Shown: positions 1 through 8,579, numbered from the stretch's first letter. The stretch: 19,380 nt of DNA from JBEEMU01 sp043778315 (GCA_043778315.1 JAYWGJ010000316.1:1-19380), one strand, 5' to 3'. Numbers and translations: made by a program. The notes: generated by a model from the sequence alone, not told the origin.

Positions 1-27
1 TTTTTAAGATTATAAAAAAAATATTTT

Positions 28-2433
28 TTACTTTTCATAAGTAATTACCTCAAAACTATACGCAGGCAGCGTCAATTTTATACTGTTATTTTCTACCGAA
101 ATGGTATTGCCAAATTGTGGTTTATTAGGCGTTTGACCCAAATATTCAGGTAATTTAATGCTTATATTAGTTGGTTTTGTGCCTTTATTGAATACAATAA
201 CCGAAGTTTTGCCCATATAAGTACGCGAGTAGGACCAAGTATCTGCTGTGTTCGCCAACGGAATAAAGTCGCCGTAGGTCATTTCCAAGTGCGTTTTGCG
301 CAATAAACTCAGCTGCGTAGCGATTGCCTTGGTTTGCGTTTCTGATTTATTGAGGTTGTCGAAACGCATCATGCGGCGGTTGTCGGGGTCGCCTGCGCCC
401 ACCATGCCTATTTCGTCGCCATAAAATAAAATCGGAACACCCGGAACCGTCATCAAAAACGCGGTCAGCATCTGCAAACGGTTGTAACCGATGGCATCTT
501 TTACCTCTATTTTTCGTGCATAACCTGCTTCTTTTCCGTCTTCGTCCCATTTCACGGCGTTGCTCGCCAAACCCATAAAGCGCACCAAATCGTGGTTGCC
601 CGTGATATTGCCCATCGTGGAGTGATTGCCAAAATACGAAAACGTTTCGGTCAGCGAATTTTGCAAGCGGCTGAACGGCACGCCGTCTTTGCCGAACACC
701 TCGCGAGCATCAAAATACAAATTAAAATCAAATTGCGCGTCGAGCATTCCGTTGCCAATATACGATTGTATCAATTCGCGACTACCGAAAGTCTCGCCGA
801 TTTGATAGTTCGTGCCGCGTCCCGACTCCTTCATTTTGGTCGTTAGCTTACGCCAAAAACTGGTCGGAATATGCTTAGTTGCGTCGTGGCGAAAGCCGTC
901 CAAATCAAATTTGTTAATCCAATACATCGCCGAATCGACTTGGATATTTGCCACTTCGTCGTTATTGAGATTAAGCGTTGGCAGAAAATCGTCGAACCAA
1001 GTAGTGAGCCGTTGCTCGTCCCAAATCCGCAAATTTTTGCGACCGTCGGGGAGCGTAAACGGCGTAACTTGGTCGGGGTGCGCGATATATAACGGGTGCA
1101 ATTGATGTACATGATGCGCCACATAATCCAAAATGACATTGATATTATGCTTATGCGCTGCCGCGACCAACGCTTTCATTTCGGCATCTGTGCCAAAACG
1201 AAAATCAATTTTGCTGCTCGAAACGGGCCAATACCCGTGATACCCCGAGTACCAACGGCGCGGTGCGGGAAACTCCTGCCACGCATCGAGCGGCTGCTGA
1301 CTGATGGGCGAAACCCAAAGCGTACCGATGCTCAATTGGTCAAAATAGCCGCTATTTATTTTCTGCGTAATACCTGCGATGTCGCCACCTTGAAAGTTCT
1401 CGCGCTCCGTTAATCGCTTGTCTATCAACGGTTTATTATTGGTTTTATTGCCATCAACAAATCTATCTACTAACGTAAAATACATGGTTTGGGCTTGCTT
1501 ATCTGCGCGTGTAAGTTGCGCCGCGTTTTGTACAGGAACGCCGTATTCCAAAGGAATAAAAAGGTCGTTCGCTGCGCCAGCCGCATTTTGTGCGTAAATG
1601 CGAAGCGTACTGCGCTTTGTTTTTTTCGCAAATTCGGGTATCGCTACGCGAAAAATCGGATTGATTAAGCTGCGATTAACCGTAACCGCAACTTCTTTAT
1701 TATCCAAAAGTGCGATAATCCGCGCCTCCGAACTCGGCGACACGCAAACGCCTTTTAGCTCGTTGCCTTCCATGCCTTGCGACACCAAAATCGGTAAATT
1801 TTCCGCTTTCGGAAACGATACCGTTAGTAGCGAATTTGAACCACCAAAGCCGTTGTCTTTTTGTTCTGCGTTAGCAGGGTCGAGCATCCAAGTGCTATCA
1901 ACCACCATTTTATAGGAGTACGCCCCCGGATTTAATAAAAAATCTCTCGTCCATTTTTTGCCATCAAAGGCGAACTCTGAGCCATTCGGCTGCCAATTAT
2001 TGATGTCGCCCGCGACCTGTATTTTTTTGTAATTTTTGCCTTTCGGCTCAAACGTCAGCGTCACTTTTTGCTTTAAAGAGCGTTTTAGTATCAACGCAAA
2101 TTCGCCAATCTCCGTATAAAACTTTATCGGAATTAGCGCGGGTACTTGCCCACCAACCTCTATTTTTACTTCGTTTTCTCCTTTGTGCCAAACGAATTTA
2201 GCATTATCCGTCAGCTCAATGCGTTCTACTTTGCTAATATTATTGAAATAATCAGACAATAAAATAGTCGTATTTTGTGGCTCTAAGGTGACAGGTTGGA
2301 GCAATCCCGATACTAATTCAAGCGATGAAACTGACGCTTTTTCGCCTAAAATAGCCGTTTTTTTACTCGTAGTACACTGTATTGTAGCGAAAGCGAGCAG
2401 AAAAATAGCGAAAATTGATTTTTTTTGTAACAT
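28..2433 (-). CDS. GH13 alpha-amylase family lipoprotein with N-terminal glycogen-binding-like domain
   Basis: The 801-residue product should hydrolyse alpha-1,4-glucans (starch, maltodextrins or cyclodextrins) at the cell envelope. A lipoprotein signal peptide ends in ATIQC, giving a lipidated Cys20. Residues about 122-207 resemble a CBM48/AMPK-type carbohydrate-binding domain (AGDINNW, PGAYSYKMVVD). The catalytic barrel spans about 315-715 and shows the four GH13 regions: DYVAHH (D436), GFRHDATKH (nucleophile D517), IGETFG (acid/base E547) and GNHD (D615). A beta-sandwich C-terminal domain follows. The ATG at 2433 begins directly with the signal peptide. It lies 38 nt downstream of the PorV/PorQ-like gene, and I see no separate promoter, so it probably ends a three-gene operon. 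No SusC/SusD pair is in the window, so a classical starch-utilisation locus is not shown. The family is certain; the exact substrate is inferred. Confidence 0.93.
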   Translation of the reverse strand: MLQKKSIFAIFLLAFATIQCTTSKKTAILGEKASVSSLELVSGLLQPVTLEPQNTTILLSDYFNNISKVERIELTDNAKFVWHKGENEVKIEVGGQVPALIPIKFYTEIGEFALILKRSLKQKVTLTFEPKGKNYKKIQVAGDINNWQPNGSEFAFDGKKWTRDFLLNPGAYSYKMVVDSTWMLDPANAEQKDNGFGGSNSLLTVSFPKAENLPILVSQGMEGNELKGVCVSPSSEARIIALLDNKEVAVTVNRSLINPIFRVAIPEFAKKTKRSTLRIYAQNAAGAANDLFIPLEYGVPVQNAAQLTRADKQAQTMYFTLVDRFVDGNKTNNKPLIDKRLTERENFQGGDIAGITQKINSGYFDQLSIGTLWVSPISQQPLDAWQEFPAPRRWYSGYHGYWPVSSSKIDFRFGTDAEMKALVAAAHKHNINVILDYVAHHVHQLHPLYIAHPDQVTPFTLPDGRKNLRIWDEQRLTTWFDDFLPTLNLNNDEVANIQVDSAMYWINKFDLDGFRHDATKHIPTSFWRKLTTKMKESGRGTNYQIGETFGSRELIQSYIGNGMLDAQFDFNLYFDAREVFGKDGVPFSRLQNSLTETFSYFGNHSTMGNITGNHDLVRFMGLASNAVKWDEDGKEAGYARKIEVKDAIGYNRLQMLTAFLMTVPGVPILFYGDEIGMVGAGDPDNRRMMRFDNLNKSETQTKAIATQLSLLRKTHLEMTYGDFIPLANTADTWSYSRTYMGKTSVIVFNKGTKPTNISIKLPEYLGQTPNKPQFGNTISVENNSIKLTLPAYSFEVITYEK

Positions 2434-2471
2434 TATAATTATAAAATTTATATTTAAAAATGAATTTTCAA

Positions 2472-3278
2472 TTACATAGCATACACAAACGATACGGTTG
2501 GCGAAAAGCCAAGCAAGCGATGGTATTGCGCAGCAATGTCTATTTGTACGGGTTTTATATTCAAACCAACGCCAAAACTCGTGCGCACGTCGCCCGTTCC
2601 GAAACCTGCGCGGAGCGAAAACGCATCATTCATACGGTACTGCATACCCGCCTTTATGGTGGTTGGGTAGCGGAAATTTTGCTCTGCTGCTGCCGTTAGC
2701 ATAAACTTATTCGACGGCTCGTAAGCCACGCCGACGCTTAAAAGCGTAAGAATATAGTCTGTTTCGTTGATTTTTTGACGAATAGGGCTAAAAACGTGCG
2801 CGCCAATTCGGAATTTTGGCATCAAAGTGGCTTGCATTCCTAGCTCGAAAGTATAGTTAGCATGGCTGCCGTACTCCGCGATGCGCGTGCCTAAATAGTC
2901 AAATTGCGCACCGACGCTGATAATATTACTCAGTTTTCGAGCATAAGACAAGCCGATTTTTTGCTCGTTATACACTGCGTCGCCAGTATGATTTATCGCT
3001 AAACCGAAAGTTCCAGTTTTAGTAGGCAAAGCTGCCGCGATACCAATAGTTCGGAGTTCGGGTAGCAAATAACGCTGCTCTACAAACGCCACCGCAGCGA
3101 ATTTTTTGAGGTCGGCGAGTCCCGCCTGATTCCCGAACGCGCTATATATATTATTGTAGGTCACGGAGGCGTTGCCCATACCCGCGCCATACGCGCCTGC
3201 GGTTTTAGGTAAGCCGTGCTGCGCGTGAAGCGAGGTTGCGACAAGCAAGGCTAAAAAAAGTAAATGTATTTTTTTCAT
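2472..3278 (-). CDS. PorV/PorQ-like outer-membrane beta-barrel protein
   Basis: The 268-residue protein has a signal peptide (MKKIHLLFLALLVATSLHAQ) and an N-terminal GMGNASV...AFGNQAGLA block. That block is characteristic of the UPF0164/PorV-PorQ group of FadL-like outer-membrane proteins. The rest alternates hydrophobic and polar residues, as in beta strands. In T9SS, PorV binds and shuttles cargo sorting domains, and PorQ is linked to attachment. Sitting directly downstream of a T9SS-sorted protease fits a role at the outer membrane, but a specific T9SS function is inferred. The frame extends upstream to 3395 through a TTG, but that segment overlaps the preceding gene and lies before the signal peptide. 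I therefore start at the ATG at 3278. Gaps of 38 nt on either side suggest an operon with the protease and the amylase. Confidence 0.8.
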   Translation of the reverse strand: MKKIHLLFLALLVATSLHAQHGLPKTAGAYGAGMGNASVTYNNIYSAFGNQAGLADLKKFAAVAFVEQRYLLPELRTIGIAAALPTKTGTFGLAINHTGDAVYNEQKIGLSYARKLSNIISVGAQFDYLGTRIAEYGSHANYTFELGMQATLMPKFRIGAHVFSPIRQKINETDYILTLLSVGVAYEPSNKFMLTAAAEQNFRYPTTIKAGMQYRMNDAFSLRAGFGTGDVRTSFGVGLNIKPVQIDIAAQYHRLLGFSPTVSFVYAM

Positions 3279-3316
3279 ATTGGTTTTTAAATCGGATAAA
3301 AATTGGTTTTTTAATA

Positions 3317-4798
3317 TCAATACACCAACACGCGCCGCGCTGAAACCGCGCCGCTCGCGCCTTGAACTTGCACAAAATACACGCCTGCGCTGCAATTTGT
3401 GGTCGGAATGCGCACAAAATCATTGATGCTGTCGTTTATTATAGTACTAAAAACCGTCTTCCCGGTAGCGTCCAAAAGTGATATTTGGGCTTTCGCCAAA
3501 TCCGTATCCGACGAAAATTGCAGCAAAATAGGTGCGCCTTGCGATAGTAAAGTAGGTTGTACCGTGAAGTCAATTTTGGGCGAAACGGCGGCTTCTGTAC
3601 TCACCAAAAAGCCAGTATAAAACCGATTTACAGGCGAAGTTGTCGCGCAAGTATATTGCTCGTTGAGCGGGCGAACGCGCCAATAATATTTTCTATTTTG
3701 GTATAAGTTATTGACAGTCAATACGGTATCGGTTGCGGTAAACTCTTGTGTACTGCTATTCGCAAAAATAGAAGTACGGCTCAACTCAAATAAATACTTG
3801 GTCGCATTAATAGATTTTGTCCATGTAAAACTAACGCCCGCAACAGGTATATTAATAGTACTATCGAGGGGTAGCAAGCCGCTTACGTTGCTCGGCATCG
3901 CGTAGTTCGGTACAGGGTGGGAGAGTAGCGTCGGCAAATTGCTATTGATATACCCGCGCATTGCGGCAGCTTGCTCGAGCGAAAATTTATTCATGCAGCC
4001 GTCGTTCGAGTACGACATAAAGTAAGTGCCATTTGCCTTAAACGTCGTGCCGTTCGGGTCTTGCAAAGGGCTTGACTCGCCATTCGCGTCGCAATTCCAA
4101 CGATAATTAATGAAATCGGTGGGCGTGTCGCAAAATTGGTCTGCTGCCGTTGTGCAGTTTGTTCTATCGACCAGCTCCACTTCTTCGCCCGACGGCAAGA
4201 ACGCGGGCGCGGGTCCGCCGCTATAAGTATTGCCTTCCCAACCCACAAAAGTATGCGGCAGCGAAAAATAATGCCCTGCTTCGTGCGCCCAGGTATGTGA
4301 GTCTTTGGAGGCGCAATTATTACCCAAAACAATCGAGCCGCCGTACCACGCATAGCCACAGTTACCCGCAGGGTTCGCTACAAAGTAGGTGTTGCAAGTG
4401 TTCGGGACTTGTGTGTTTTGCACCATATCCGCGCCGCCTGTAAAATCGGCGTGGTCGTACCAAGCTGTGCGATTATGGTATAAAATAGAGTCTTTTATGT
4501 AAAATTTGATGTCATAAGGCGCAAAATCGCCTTGTAAAGTACAAAGTGCTTCGTAAACGAGCGTTTTTTTGGCGTAGCCGCCGCCGCCGTCTGTTCCCAA
4601 AACGTGGAGCGTAAGCGGTACATAAATCGTCGTGCCGCTGCCTCGTAGGTAGGGCTGCACGGCGTTAGGGTGGAGGCGTTCTTGTACCGCTCGCGTCATC
4701 GGCGGCGTACCGCAAAAGCTCGTTTGCGAATTGGTTTGCGCTATTGCGCAATGTATAGATGCCATTACGCACAGCAAAAAAAGTATTATTTTTTTCAT
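3317..4798 (-). CDS. secreted M43 (pappalysin/cytophagalysin-type) zinc metalloprotease with T9SS sorting domain
   Basis: The 493-residue exported endopeptidase has a signal peptide at 1-20 (ends CAIAQ). The zinc site HEAGHYFSLPH gives ligands H172, H176 and H182 and catalytic E173. The Met-turn is YFMSYSNDGCMNKFS around M261. Paired cysteines nearby fit the disulfide-rich M43 fold. A fibronectin-III-like segment lies at about 330-405 (YWRVRPLNE). The last 80 residues form a type A T9SS sorting domain (ISLLDATGKTVF, SAGVYFVQV), so the protein should cross the outer membrane by T9SS and be released or anchored. The frame runs upstream to 4864, but the ATG at 4798 begins the signal peptide and lies downstream of a TAnnTTTG promoter. 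It appears to be the first gene of an operon with the PorV/PorQ-like and amylase genes. The stop codon is TGA. Confidence 0.92.
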   Translation of the reverse strand: MKKIILFLLCVMASIHCAIAQTNSQTSFCGTPPMTRAVQERLHPNAVQPYLRGSGTTIYVPLTLHVLGTDGGGGYAKKTLVYEALCTLQGDFAPYDIKFYIKDSILYHNRTAWYDHADFTGGADMVQNTQVPNTCNTYFVANPAGNCGYAWYGGSIVLGNNCASKDSHTWAHEAGHYFSLPHTFVGWEGNTYSGGPAPAFLPSGEEVELVDRTNCTTAADQFCDTPTDFINYRWNCDANGESSPLQDPNGTTFKANGTYFMSYSNDGCMNKFSLEQAAAMRGYINSNLPTLLSHPVPNYAMPSNVSGLLPLDSTINIPVAGVSFTWTKSINATKYLFELSRTSIFANSSTQEFTATDTVLTVNNLYQNRKYYWRVRPLNEQYTCATTSPVNRFYTGFLVSTEAAVSPKIDFTVQPTLLSQGAPILLQFSSDTDLAKAQISLLDATGKTVFSTIINDSINDFVRIPTTNCSAGVYFVQVQGASGAVSARRVLVY

Positions 4799-4851
4799 GG
4801 TTTTATATTTTTTGGCACGAGCCAAATGTGAAATCTTTAAATATAGCTTCG

Positions 4852-4859
4852 CAAAGATA
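4852..4859 (-). promoter_or_regulatory. Bacteroidota-type -7 promoter element (TATCTTTG)
   Basis: On the minus strand this reads TATCTTTG, matching the Bacteroidota -7 consensus TAnnTTTG. It lies 54 nt before the M43 protease ATG, implying a leader of roughly 45 nt. No clear -33 TTG was found at the usual spacing. Such octamers occur by chance a few times in a window this size, so position is the main support. Confidence 0.5.
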
Positions 4860-4920
4860 GTCAAAATTATTATGCGTATTTATCTAAAATTGACTTTTTT
4901 ATTAAAATCTAATAAATACA

Positions 4921-4958
4921 AAAAAGCGACTTTTCCGATTCGGGAAAAGTCGCTTTTT
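4921..4958 (-). terminator. Rho-independent terminator downstream of the DUF6580 gene
   Basis: A 16-bp perfect inverted repeat (4921-4936 with 4943-4958, 6-nt loop) has a GC-containing stem bounded by A5 and T5. On the minus strand the hairpin ends in a run of T. It lies 37 nt after the DUF6580 stop codon. The A/T symmetry could allow bidirectional termination, but no plus-strand gene feeds into it. Confidence 0.85.
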
Positions 4959-4995
4959 GATGATAAAAACAGCTAAAACTGATTCTTAGATGATT

Positions 4996-5556
4996 TTATG
5001 CTAACTTTAAAGCACTAAAACGATTTTGTAACAGCGCAAATGTACCAAACAAAATTGCGTTGTAAAACAAGTCGCCCATCACCGTACCGTTCACGAACGG
5101 CAAACCTGCGGCGTAGCAAGCCATCAATCCGCCTACGTTTTGTGGATAAGTTGCGCTACCGATAAAGCAACCGAAATTAGAAATTAAGAAAAATAGTAAG
5201 CTCGAAGCCAACGCGCCACCCAAAATTTTTGGTGCGCTGATACCTTTATTATATAACAAAATACCGAAAGCGGCTATCAATATATAACTGCCGTATTGCC
5301 AATAAAACCCTTCGGCGAACCAAGTAAAGCTAGGGTAATAAGCGGCATAAATGACGTTATTGATAAAAATATCGCTCAAAAAAGCAGCAGCAACGGGTAT
5401 AACTAACGCCTGCCATTTTTTAGTGAAATGCGCTGCGCCAAACAAACCTATCGCACCGAGCGGCGAAAAGTTGAACGGGTGTGGTATCATTCGGCTAAAA
5501 GCCGCTACCAAAATTATAGCGACCAAAACGCCAAATCGAATATCTATTTTTTTCAT
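4996..5556 (-). CDS. DUF6580-family integral membrane protein (putative transport component)
   Basis: The 186-residue protein has about five or six hydrophobic segments. An N-terminal block, SRMIPHPFNFSPLGAIGLFG, is the hallmark of DUF6580 proteins, which resemble the substrate-binding membrane (S) components of ECF transporters. Two further conserved-looking spots are FLSDIFINN and GDLFYNAILFG. The substrate is unknown and no energising ECF module is in the window. The ATG at 5556 is preceded by an AT-rich 41-nt gap from the esterase gene, so co-transcription with it is likely. A strong terminator follows the gene. The family is assigned with good confidence; the transport role is inferred from the family name and topology only. 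Confidence 0.8.
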   Translation of the reverse strand: MKKIDIRFGVLVAIILVAAFSRMIPHPFNFSPLGAIGLFGAAHFTKKWQALVIPVAAAFLSDIFINNVIYAAYYPSFTWFAEGFYWQYGSYILIAAFGILLYNKGISAPKILGGALASSLLFFLISNFGCFIGSATYPQNVGGLMACYAAGLPFVNGTVMGDLFYNAILFGTFALLQNRFSALKLA

Positions 5557-5597
5557 TATTTTAAATTATTTAGTTATTTTATTTACAAACAAAAATA

Positions 5598-6158
5598 TTA
5601 CAAGGAATAAAAATCTTCAATTTTCGGTAAAATACTTTCAAAATTCTCGAACCGATGATTGCCGCCTTCTTGAATAAATGTATGCTTAAATATATTTTTG
5701 TTTAAATTATTATCCAAAACGGCATCGCCCATTTGTAAAAAACAATAAGTGGAGTCTTTCAAAATTTCGTTTTCGTTGGCTGAAATTGCAGCAACTGTTT
5801 CTTTGGTTAATAAATAGGTTTGTCCTGTTTTATAGATAGTTCGTTCGCCGAGCGACAGCATTTTGGAGGGAAACAAACAAGGATTTAATAACACTTTTTT
5901 ACATTTCCAAATATTAGACAATTGACTCGCAAAATAACCACCTAAACTTGTACCCACCAACATAAATTGTCCGTGCAAATTATGTTCGGTATTGATAGCT
6001 TCTAATTGACCGTTCAAATCATCAATCGCCGTCTCCAATTTAGAACTGTCATATTCTAACGACATAGTTAGTATGTCTTTGTCGCCAAAATATTTTTTTA
6101 ATTGTAATGCTTTATCTGCATTTGGATTAGAATCTAATCCGTGAATGTATATAATCAT
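5598..6158 (-). CDS. YqiA/YcfP-like alpha/beta-hydrolase (esterase)
   Basis: The 186-residue cytoplasmic hydrolase begins MIIYIHGLDSNP, the oxyanion-region HG motif of the YqiA/UPF0227 family. The nucleophile elbow is GTSLGG (S71). D145 (MGDAVLD) and H168 (GGNHRF) complete a plausible triad. Length matches the roughly 190-residue family. YqiA of Escherichia coli hydrolyses short acyl esters, but the physiological substrate is unknown. The frame can be extended to a GTG at 6197, but a TAnnTTTG promoter at 6200-6207 would place the transcript start near 6193, downstream of that GTG. I therefore choose the ATG at 6158. It probably shares a transcript with the DUF6580 gene. Confidence 0.82.
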   Translation of the reverse strand: MIIYIHGLDSNPNADKALQLKKYFGDKDILTMSLEYDSSKLETAIDDLNGQLEAINTEHNLHGQFMLVGTSLGGYFASQLSNIWKCKKVLLNPCLFPSKMLSLGERTIYKTGQTYLLTKETVAAISANENEILKDSTYCFLQMGDAVLDNNLNKNIFKHTFIQEGGNHRFENFESILPKIEDFYSL

Positions 6159-6199
6159 GCGGTATTGACGATGATATAATTTTTGAAAATTTTGCACCC

Positions 6200-6207
6200 C
6201 AAAGGTA
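6200..6207 (-). promoter_or_regulatory. Bacteroidota-type -7 promoter element (TACCTTTG) for the esterase gene
   Basis: The minus strand reads TACCTTTG, matching TAnnTTTG. A TTG lies about 21 nt further upstream (6229-6231), close to the expected -33 distance. The predicted start of transcription, near 6193, argues for the ATG at 6158 over the GTG at 6197 as the esterase start. Confidence 0.5.
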
Positions 6208-6245
6208 GGTAATTTATGACAATATAAACAATAATTGTTTATTTT

Positions 6246-7064
6246 TTAGAACGCATAACCCACATATAGCGCAGAGCGCAAAAAGTCGAATTGCGATAAA
6301 AAACCTAAACTAATATTATCAAGCGACCGATTATTGAAGTCGCGAATCGTCGTATTTACGGCTTTATTTGCCGCATCTGCTACGTTTTGTGTTACTATAT
6401 AGCAATTAATGTCGTTCGGGTCAGTACAACTTTGGGAAGCCGAAGGATTTTTTATTGGCTTTATTGGGTCGACCGTGCCTTCGTATTTGAAGCCAAGCGT
6501 CGGAACGCCGTATTTTGCGCCAAGCAAAATATCTATGACCAAATTTTTACGTTTACCGAACATAAATTGGTAGCCAGTAGCGATGCCGCCGCCGAAATAC
6601 TCCATTTTGAGCGCGACCACAAAATTTTTAGGGTCGTTGATGAAAGGACTGCTCGCATCTACGCGGTTACGCACGTCGTAGTTTCGATACTGAAAAAATG
6701 GCGACATATACCAGCCTCGCGGTGCTTTTTGTGCTTTAAGTGGATACCAACGAAACTCGGGCGTGATGCCGTAGCCTTGATATTCCAAGCCTTTTACATA
6801 CGGCTGCTCGAATCCAGGAATGTTGATAGGAATATATTGCGAGCCATAGAGCAAGGCAACTTGACCTGCAAAATGATTGGCAAAAGCGCGCTGATAAGAT
6901 AGATTTGCGTGCAACACAGCGATACTACTTAGGTTTAATTTAACGACATTCTGCGGTACTTCGTACTGTCGCGGCGCAAGAAAAGTACCTGTTGTCTGCG
7001 CCGTAGCGATATTTGCCGAAAGGCAAATGATAACAGCAATAAATACGAATTTTATTTTTTTCAT
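6246..7064 (-). CDS. outer-membrane beta-barrel protein (DUF3575-like)
   Basis: The 272-residue protein has a clean signal peptide ending ANIATAQ. It then alternates aromatic/hydrophobic strands and ends in a barrel-like strand, SALYVGYAF, with the terminal Phe typical of BAM substrates. Segments such as LNLSSIAVLHANLSYQRAF and YGITPEFRWYPL are typical of the Bacteroidota DUF3575/outer-membrane-barrel group. A non-strand stretch at about 205-245 contains a Cys pair (SCTDPNDINCY) that could form a disulfide-closed loop. No enzymatic motif is visible and the function is unknown. It stands alone: the next gene has its own promoter, and a 243-nt spacer with a dispersed repeat lies upstream. The ATG at 7064 starts directly at the signal peptide. 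Confidence 0.75.
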   Translation of the reverse strand: MKKIKFVFIAVIICLSANIATAQTTGTFLAPRQYEVPQNVVKLNLSSIAVLHANLSYQRAFANHFAGQVALLYGSQYIPINIPGFEQPYVKGLEYQGYGITPEFRWYPLKAQKAPRGWYMSPFFQYRNYDVRNRVDASSPFINDPKNFVVALKMEYFGGGIATGYQFMFGKRKNLVIDILLGAKYGVPTLGFKYEGTVDPIKPIKNPSASQSCTDPNDINCYIVTQNVADAANKAVNTTIRDFNNRSLDNISLGFLSQFDFLRSALYVGYAF

Positions 7065-7200
7065 GGTAAAATGGTTTAATAAAAAAGTTAAATTCTAAAG
7101 GATAGATTAGGAACGTAAAAATACTACATTATTATTTTAAATTTAGATAATTTTCTCAAAAATAATACGCTTTTTAAAAGTTTTTGTGTGTTTTATCGGC

Positions 7201-7288
7201 GTGCGGGTTTTAACCCGCACACAATAAAACAAGTGCGGGTTGAAAGCCGCACATCGTTGCGCTTCGCCCACAAAAATTATCAAAGAAC
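7201..7288. repeat. Dispersed double-hairpin repeat, copy 1
   Basis: Two consecutive short palindromes share the core GTGCGGGTT...AACCCGCAC (7201-7220, and an imperfect one at 7233-7252). They are followed by a tail resembling CGTTGCGCTTCGCCC and ending CAAAGAAC. The same order of elements, inverted, occurs at about 13088-13214. Copy 1 lacks about 39 bp found in the tail of copy 2. The structure resembles REP/BIME-type elements or a small MITE. It lies in the 243-bp spacer between prmA and the beta-barrel gene, in which I see nothing else. Confidence 0.8.
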
Positions 7289-7307
7289 TAAATAATATCA
7301 ATTTTTA

Positions 7308-8132
7308 TTATTTTACAAACTCCATAGCCAACCAATTGCCTTTTCGGAGTGTTTTTTGGTGTGTAAAACCTGTTGCGGTCGCTGCATTTTGCAATAATTC
7401 CTCGTCCGAAAGGATAAAACCCGAAAATAATATCGTTCCTGTTGGTTTTAGCAACGAAAATAGTCGCGCAAGCGACGCAATAATCACATTTCTATTGATA
7501 TTTGCTAAAATAATATCGTATTCTACTGTTTCGGTCATCTGCTCGAGCGTCCCGTGTAGCGCAGCGACTTGCGGCGTGCCGTTGAGCAGCGCGTTTTCTT
7601 GCGTATTATGATACGACTCTTCTTCTATATCAATCGCGTCGATGTGCGCGGCGTGTAGTTTTGCTGCCAAAATCGCCAAAATACCCGTTCCGCAACCGTA
7701 ATCAAACACTTTTTTGCTCGTAAAATCGATATTTCGCATCAATTGCATCACCATAAACGTCGTTTCGTGGTGTCCCGTCCCGAACGCCATTTTTGGGTCG
7801 ATGATGAGGTCGTGCTGCACATTTGGCAAAGCGGCGTGAAAAGACGCGCGCACGGCGCAAAAATCATCGACAATTATTGGCTGAAAACTCGCCTCCCACA
7901 GCGCGTTCCAGTTTTGCGGCGCGATAGTTTCTAAGTCGTAGCGGAAGCTATATTTTTGGCTTAACGCCAGAAAATCGTCGTTTACATCGGGCGTGAAATC
8001 GGCTTCGGGCGCGTAAGCCGCGATGCTATCGGTCTCCTCCTCGAACGCCTCGAAGGGCAAAGCGGTTAGCTCCGCCAATATAATATCGTGGTATTCGGGC
8101 GTTGTGCCAATCGTGTATTTCAGGTAATTCAT
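7308..8132 (-). CDS. prmA: ribosomal protein L11 methyltransferase
   Basis: PrmA is a cytoplasmic SAM-dependent enzyme that methylates ribosomal protein L11 on lysines and the N-terminus. The 274-residue protein has a divergent N-terminal substrate-recognition domain (1-100). The PrmA signature DPKMAFGTGHHETT lies at 112-125, the SAM-binding motif DYGCGTGILAI at 144-154, and the catalytic-loop motif NINRNV at 211-216. Length is normal for Bacteroidota PrmA. The ATG at 8132 lies 35 nt after the stop of the interrupted VOC gene, so the two were probably co-transcribed. The gene ends just before the dispersed repeat at 7201-7288. Confidence 0.95.
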   Translation of the reverse strand: MNYLKYTIGTTPEYHDIILAELTALPFEAFEEETDSIAAYAPEADFTPDVNDDFLALSQKYSFRYDLETIAPQNWNALWEASFQPIIVDDFCAVRASFHAALPNVQHDLIIDPKMAFGTGHHETTFMVMQLMRNIDFTSKKVFDYGCGTGILAILAAKLHAAHIDAIDIEEESYHNTQENALLNGTPQVAALHGTLEQMTETVEYDIILANINRNVIIASLARLFSLLKPTGTILFSGFILSDEELLQNAATATGFTHQKTLRKGNWLAMEFVK

Positions 8133-8167
8133 GGTTTGTTTATTATGATAAAATAGCTAAAAATTTA

Positions 8168-8539
8168 CTAAATTGGCTGCCAAAGTTCTAATTTATTGCC
8201 TTCCAAGTCCAAAATATGCGCAAATTTGCCGTATTCGTAAATTTCCAATTCGCCTACTATCGCCACGCTTTCGGCGCGTAGCAACGGCAACAACGCCTCG
8301 AGGTCTTCTACGATAAAATTAATCATAAAATCTTTTTTGCACGGCTCGAAATACGTCGTATCTGCACCGAACGGACTCCACTGTGTAGTCGCTTTTGCGC
8401 CGTCGGCAGGCTGCTGCCACTCAAACGACGCGCCATATTTATTGGTATCTATACCCAAATGTTTGCGCTATCATTCGTGCATCAATTTTGGGTTTTCGGA
8501 CTTAAAAAATATACCGCCAATGCCAGTTACTCGTTTCAT
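8168..8539 (-). pseudogene. VOC (glyoxalase/bleomycin-resistance-like) protein interrupted by two adjacent stop codons
   Basis: Read from the ATG at 8539, one continuous 124-codon frame gives MKRVTGIGGIFFKSENPK, then HE, two stop codons, RKHLGID, and a normal VOC C-terminal part. The C-terminal part contains TTYFEPCKKDFMINFIVED and the closing strands ILDLEGNKLELWQP. VOC proteins carry Trp-Tyr before the R-K-H-L-G segment. Here those two codons are TGA (8471-8473) and TAG (8468-8470) without any frame shift. Length otherwise fits a single-domain VOC protein. The 96-residue piece after the stops could start at a TTG (8458) but would lack the first beta strand. I call it a pseudogene. Sequencing error is possible. 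It lies between the tRNA-His terminator and prmA. Confidence 0.8.
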
Positions 8540-8579
8540 AATCAAGGATTTATAATAAATTTTATTGTAAATTATAAAC

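Noticed and set aside
3279..3395. Upstream extension of the PorV/PorQ-like gene to a TTG at 3395
   Set aside because: It would overlap the M43 protease and place 39 Arg-rich residues before a clear signal peptide at the ATG 3278.
6159..6197. GTG start at 6197 for the esterase
   Set aside because: A TAnnTTTG promoter at 6200-6207 predicts transcription starting after that codon, and homologous proteins begin at the MIIYIHG segment.
8465..8476. Alternative genetic code (TGA = Trp) suggested by the VOC gene
   Set aside because: TGA ends the M43 protease and HNH genes and TAG ends dprA, ctlX and both plus-strand genes at family-appropriate positions.
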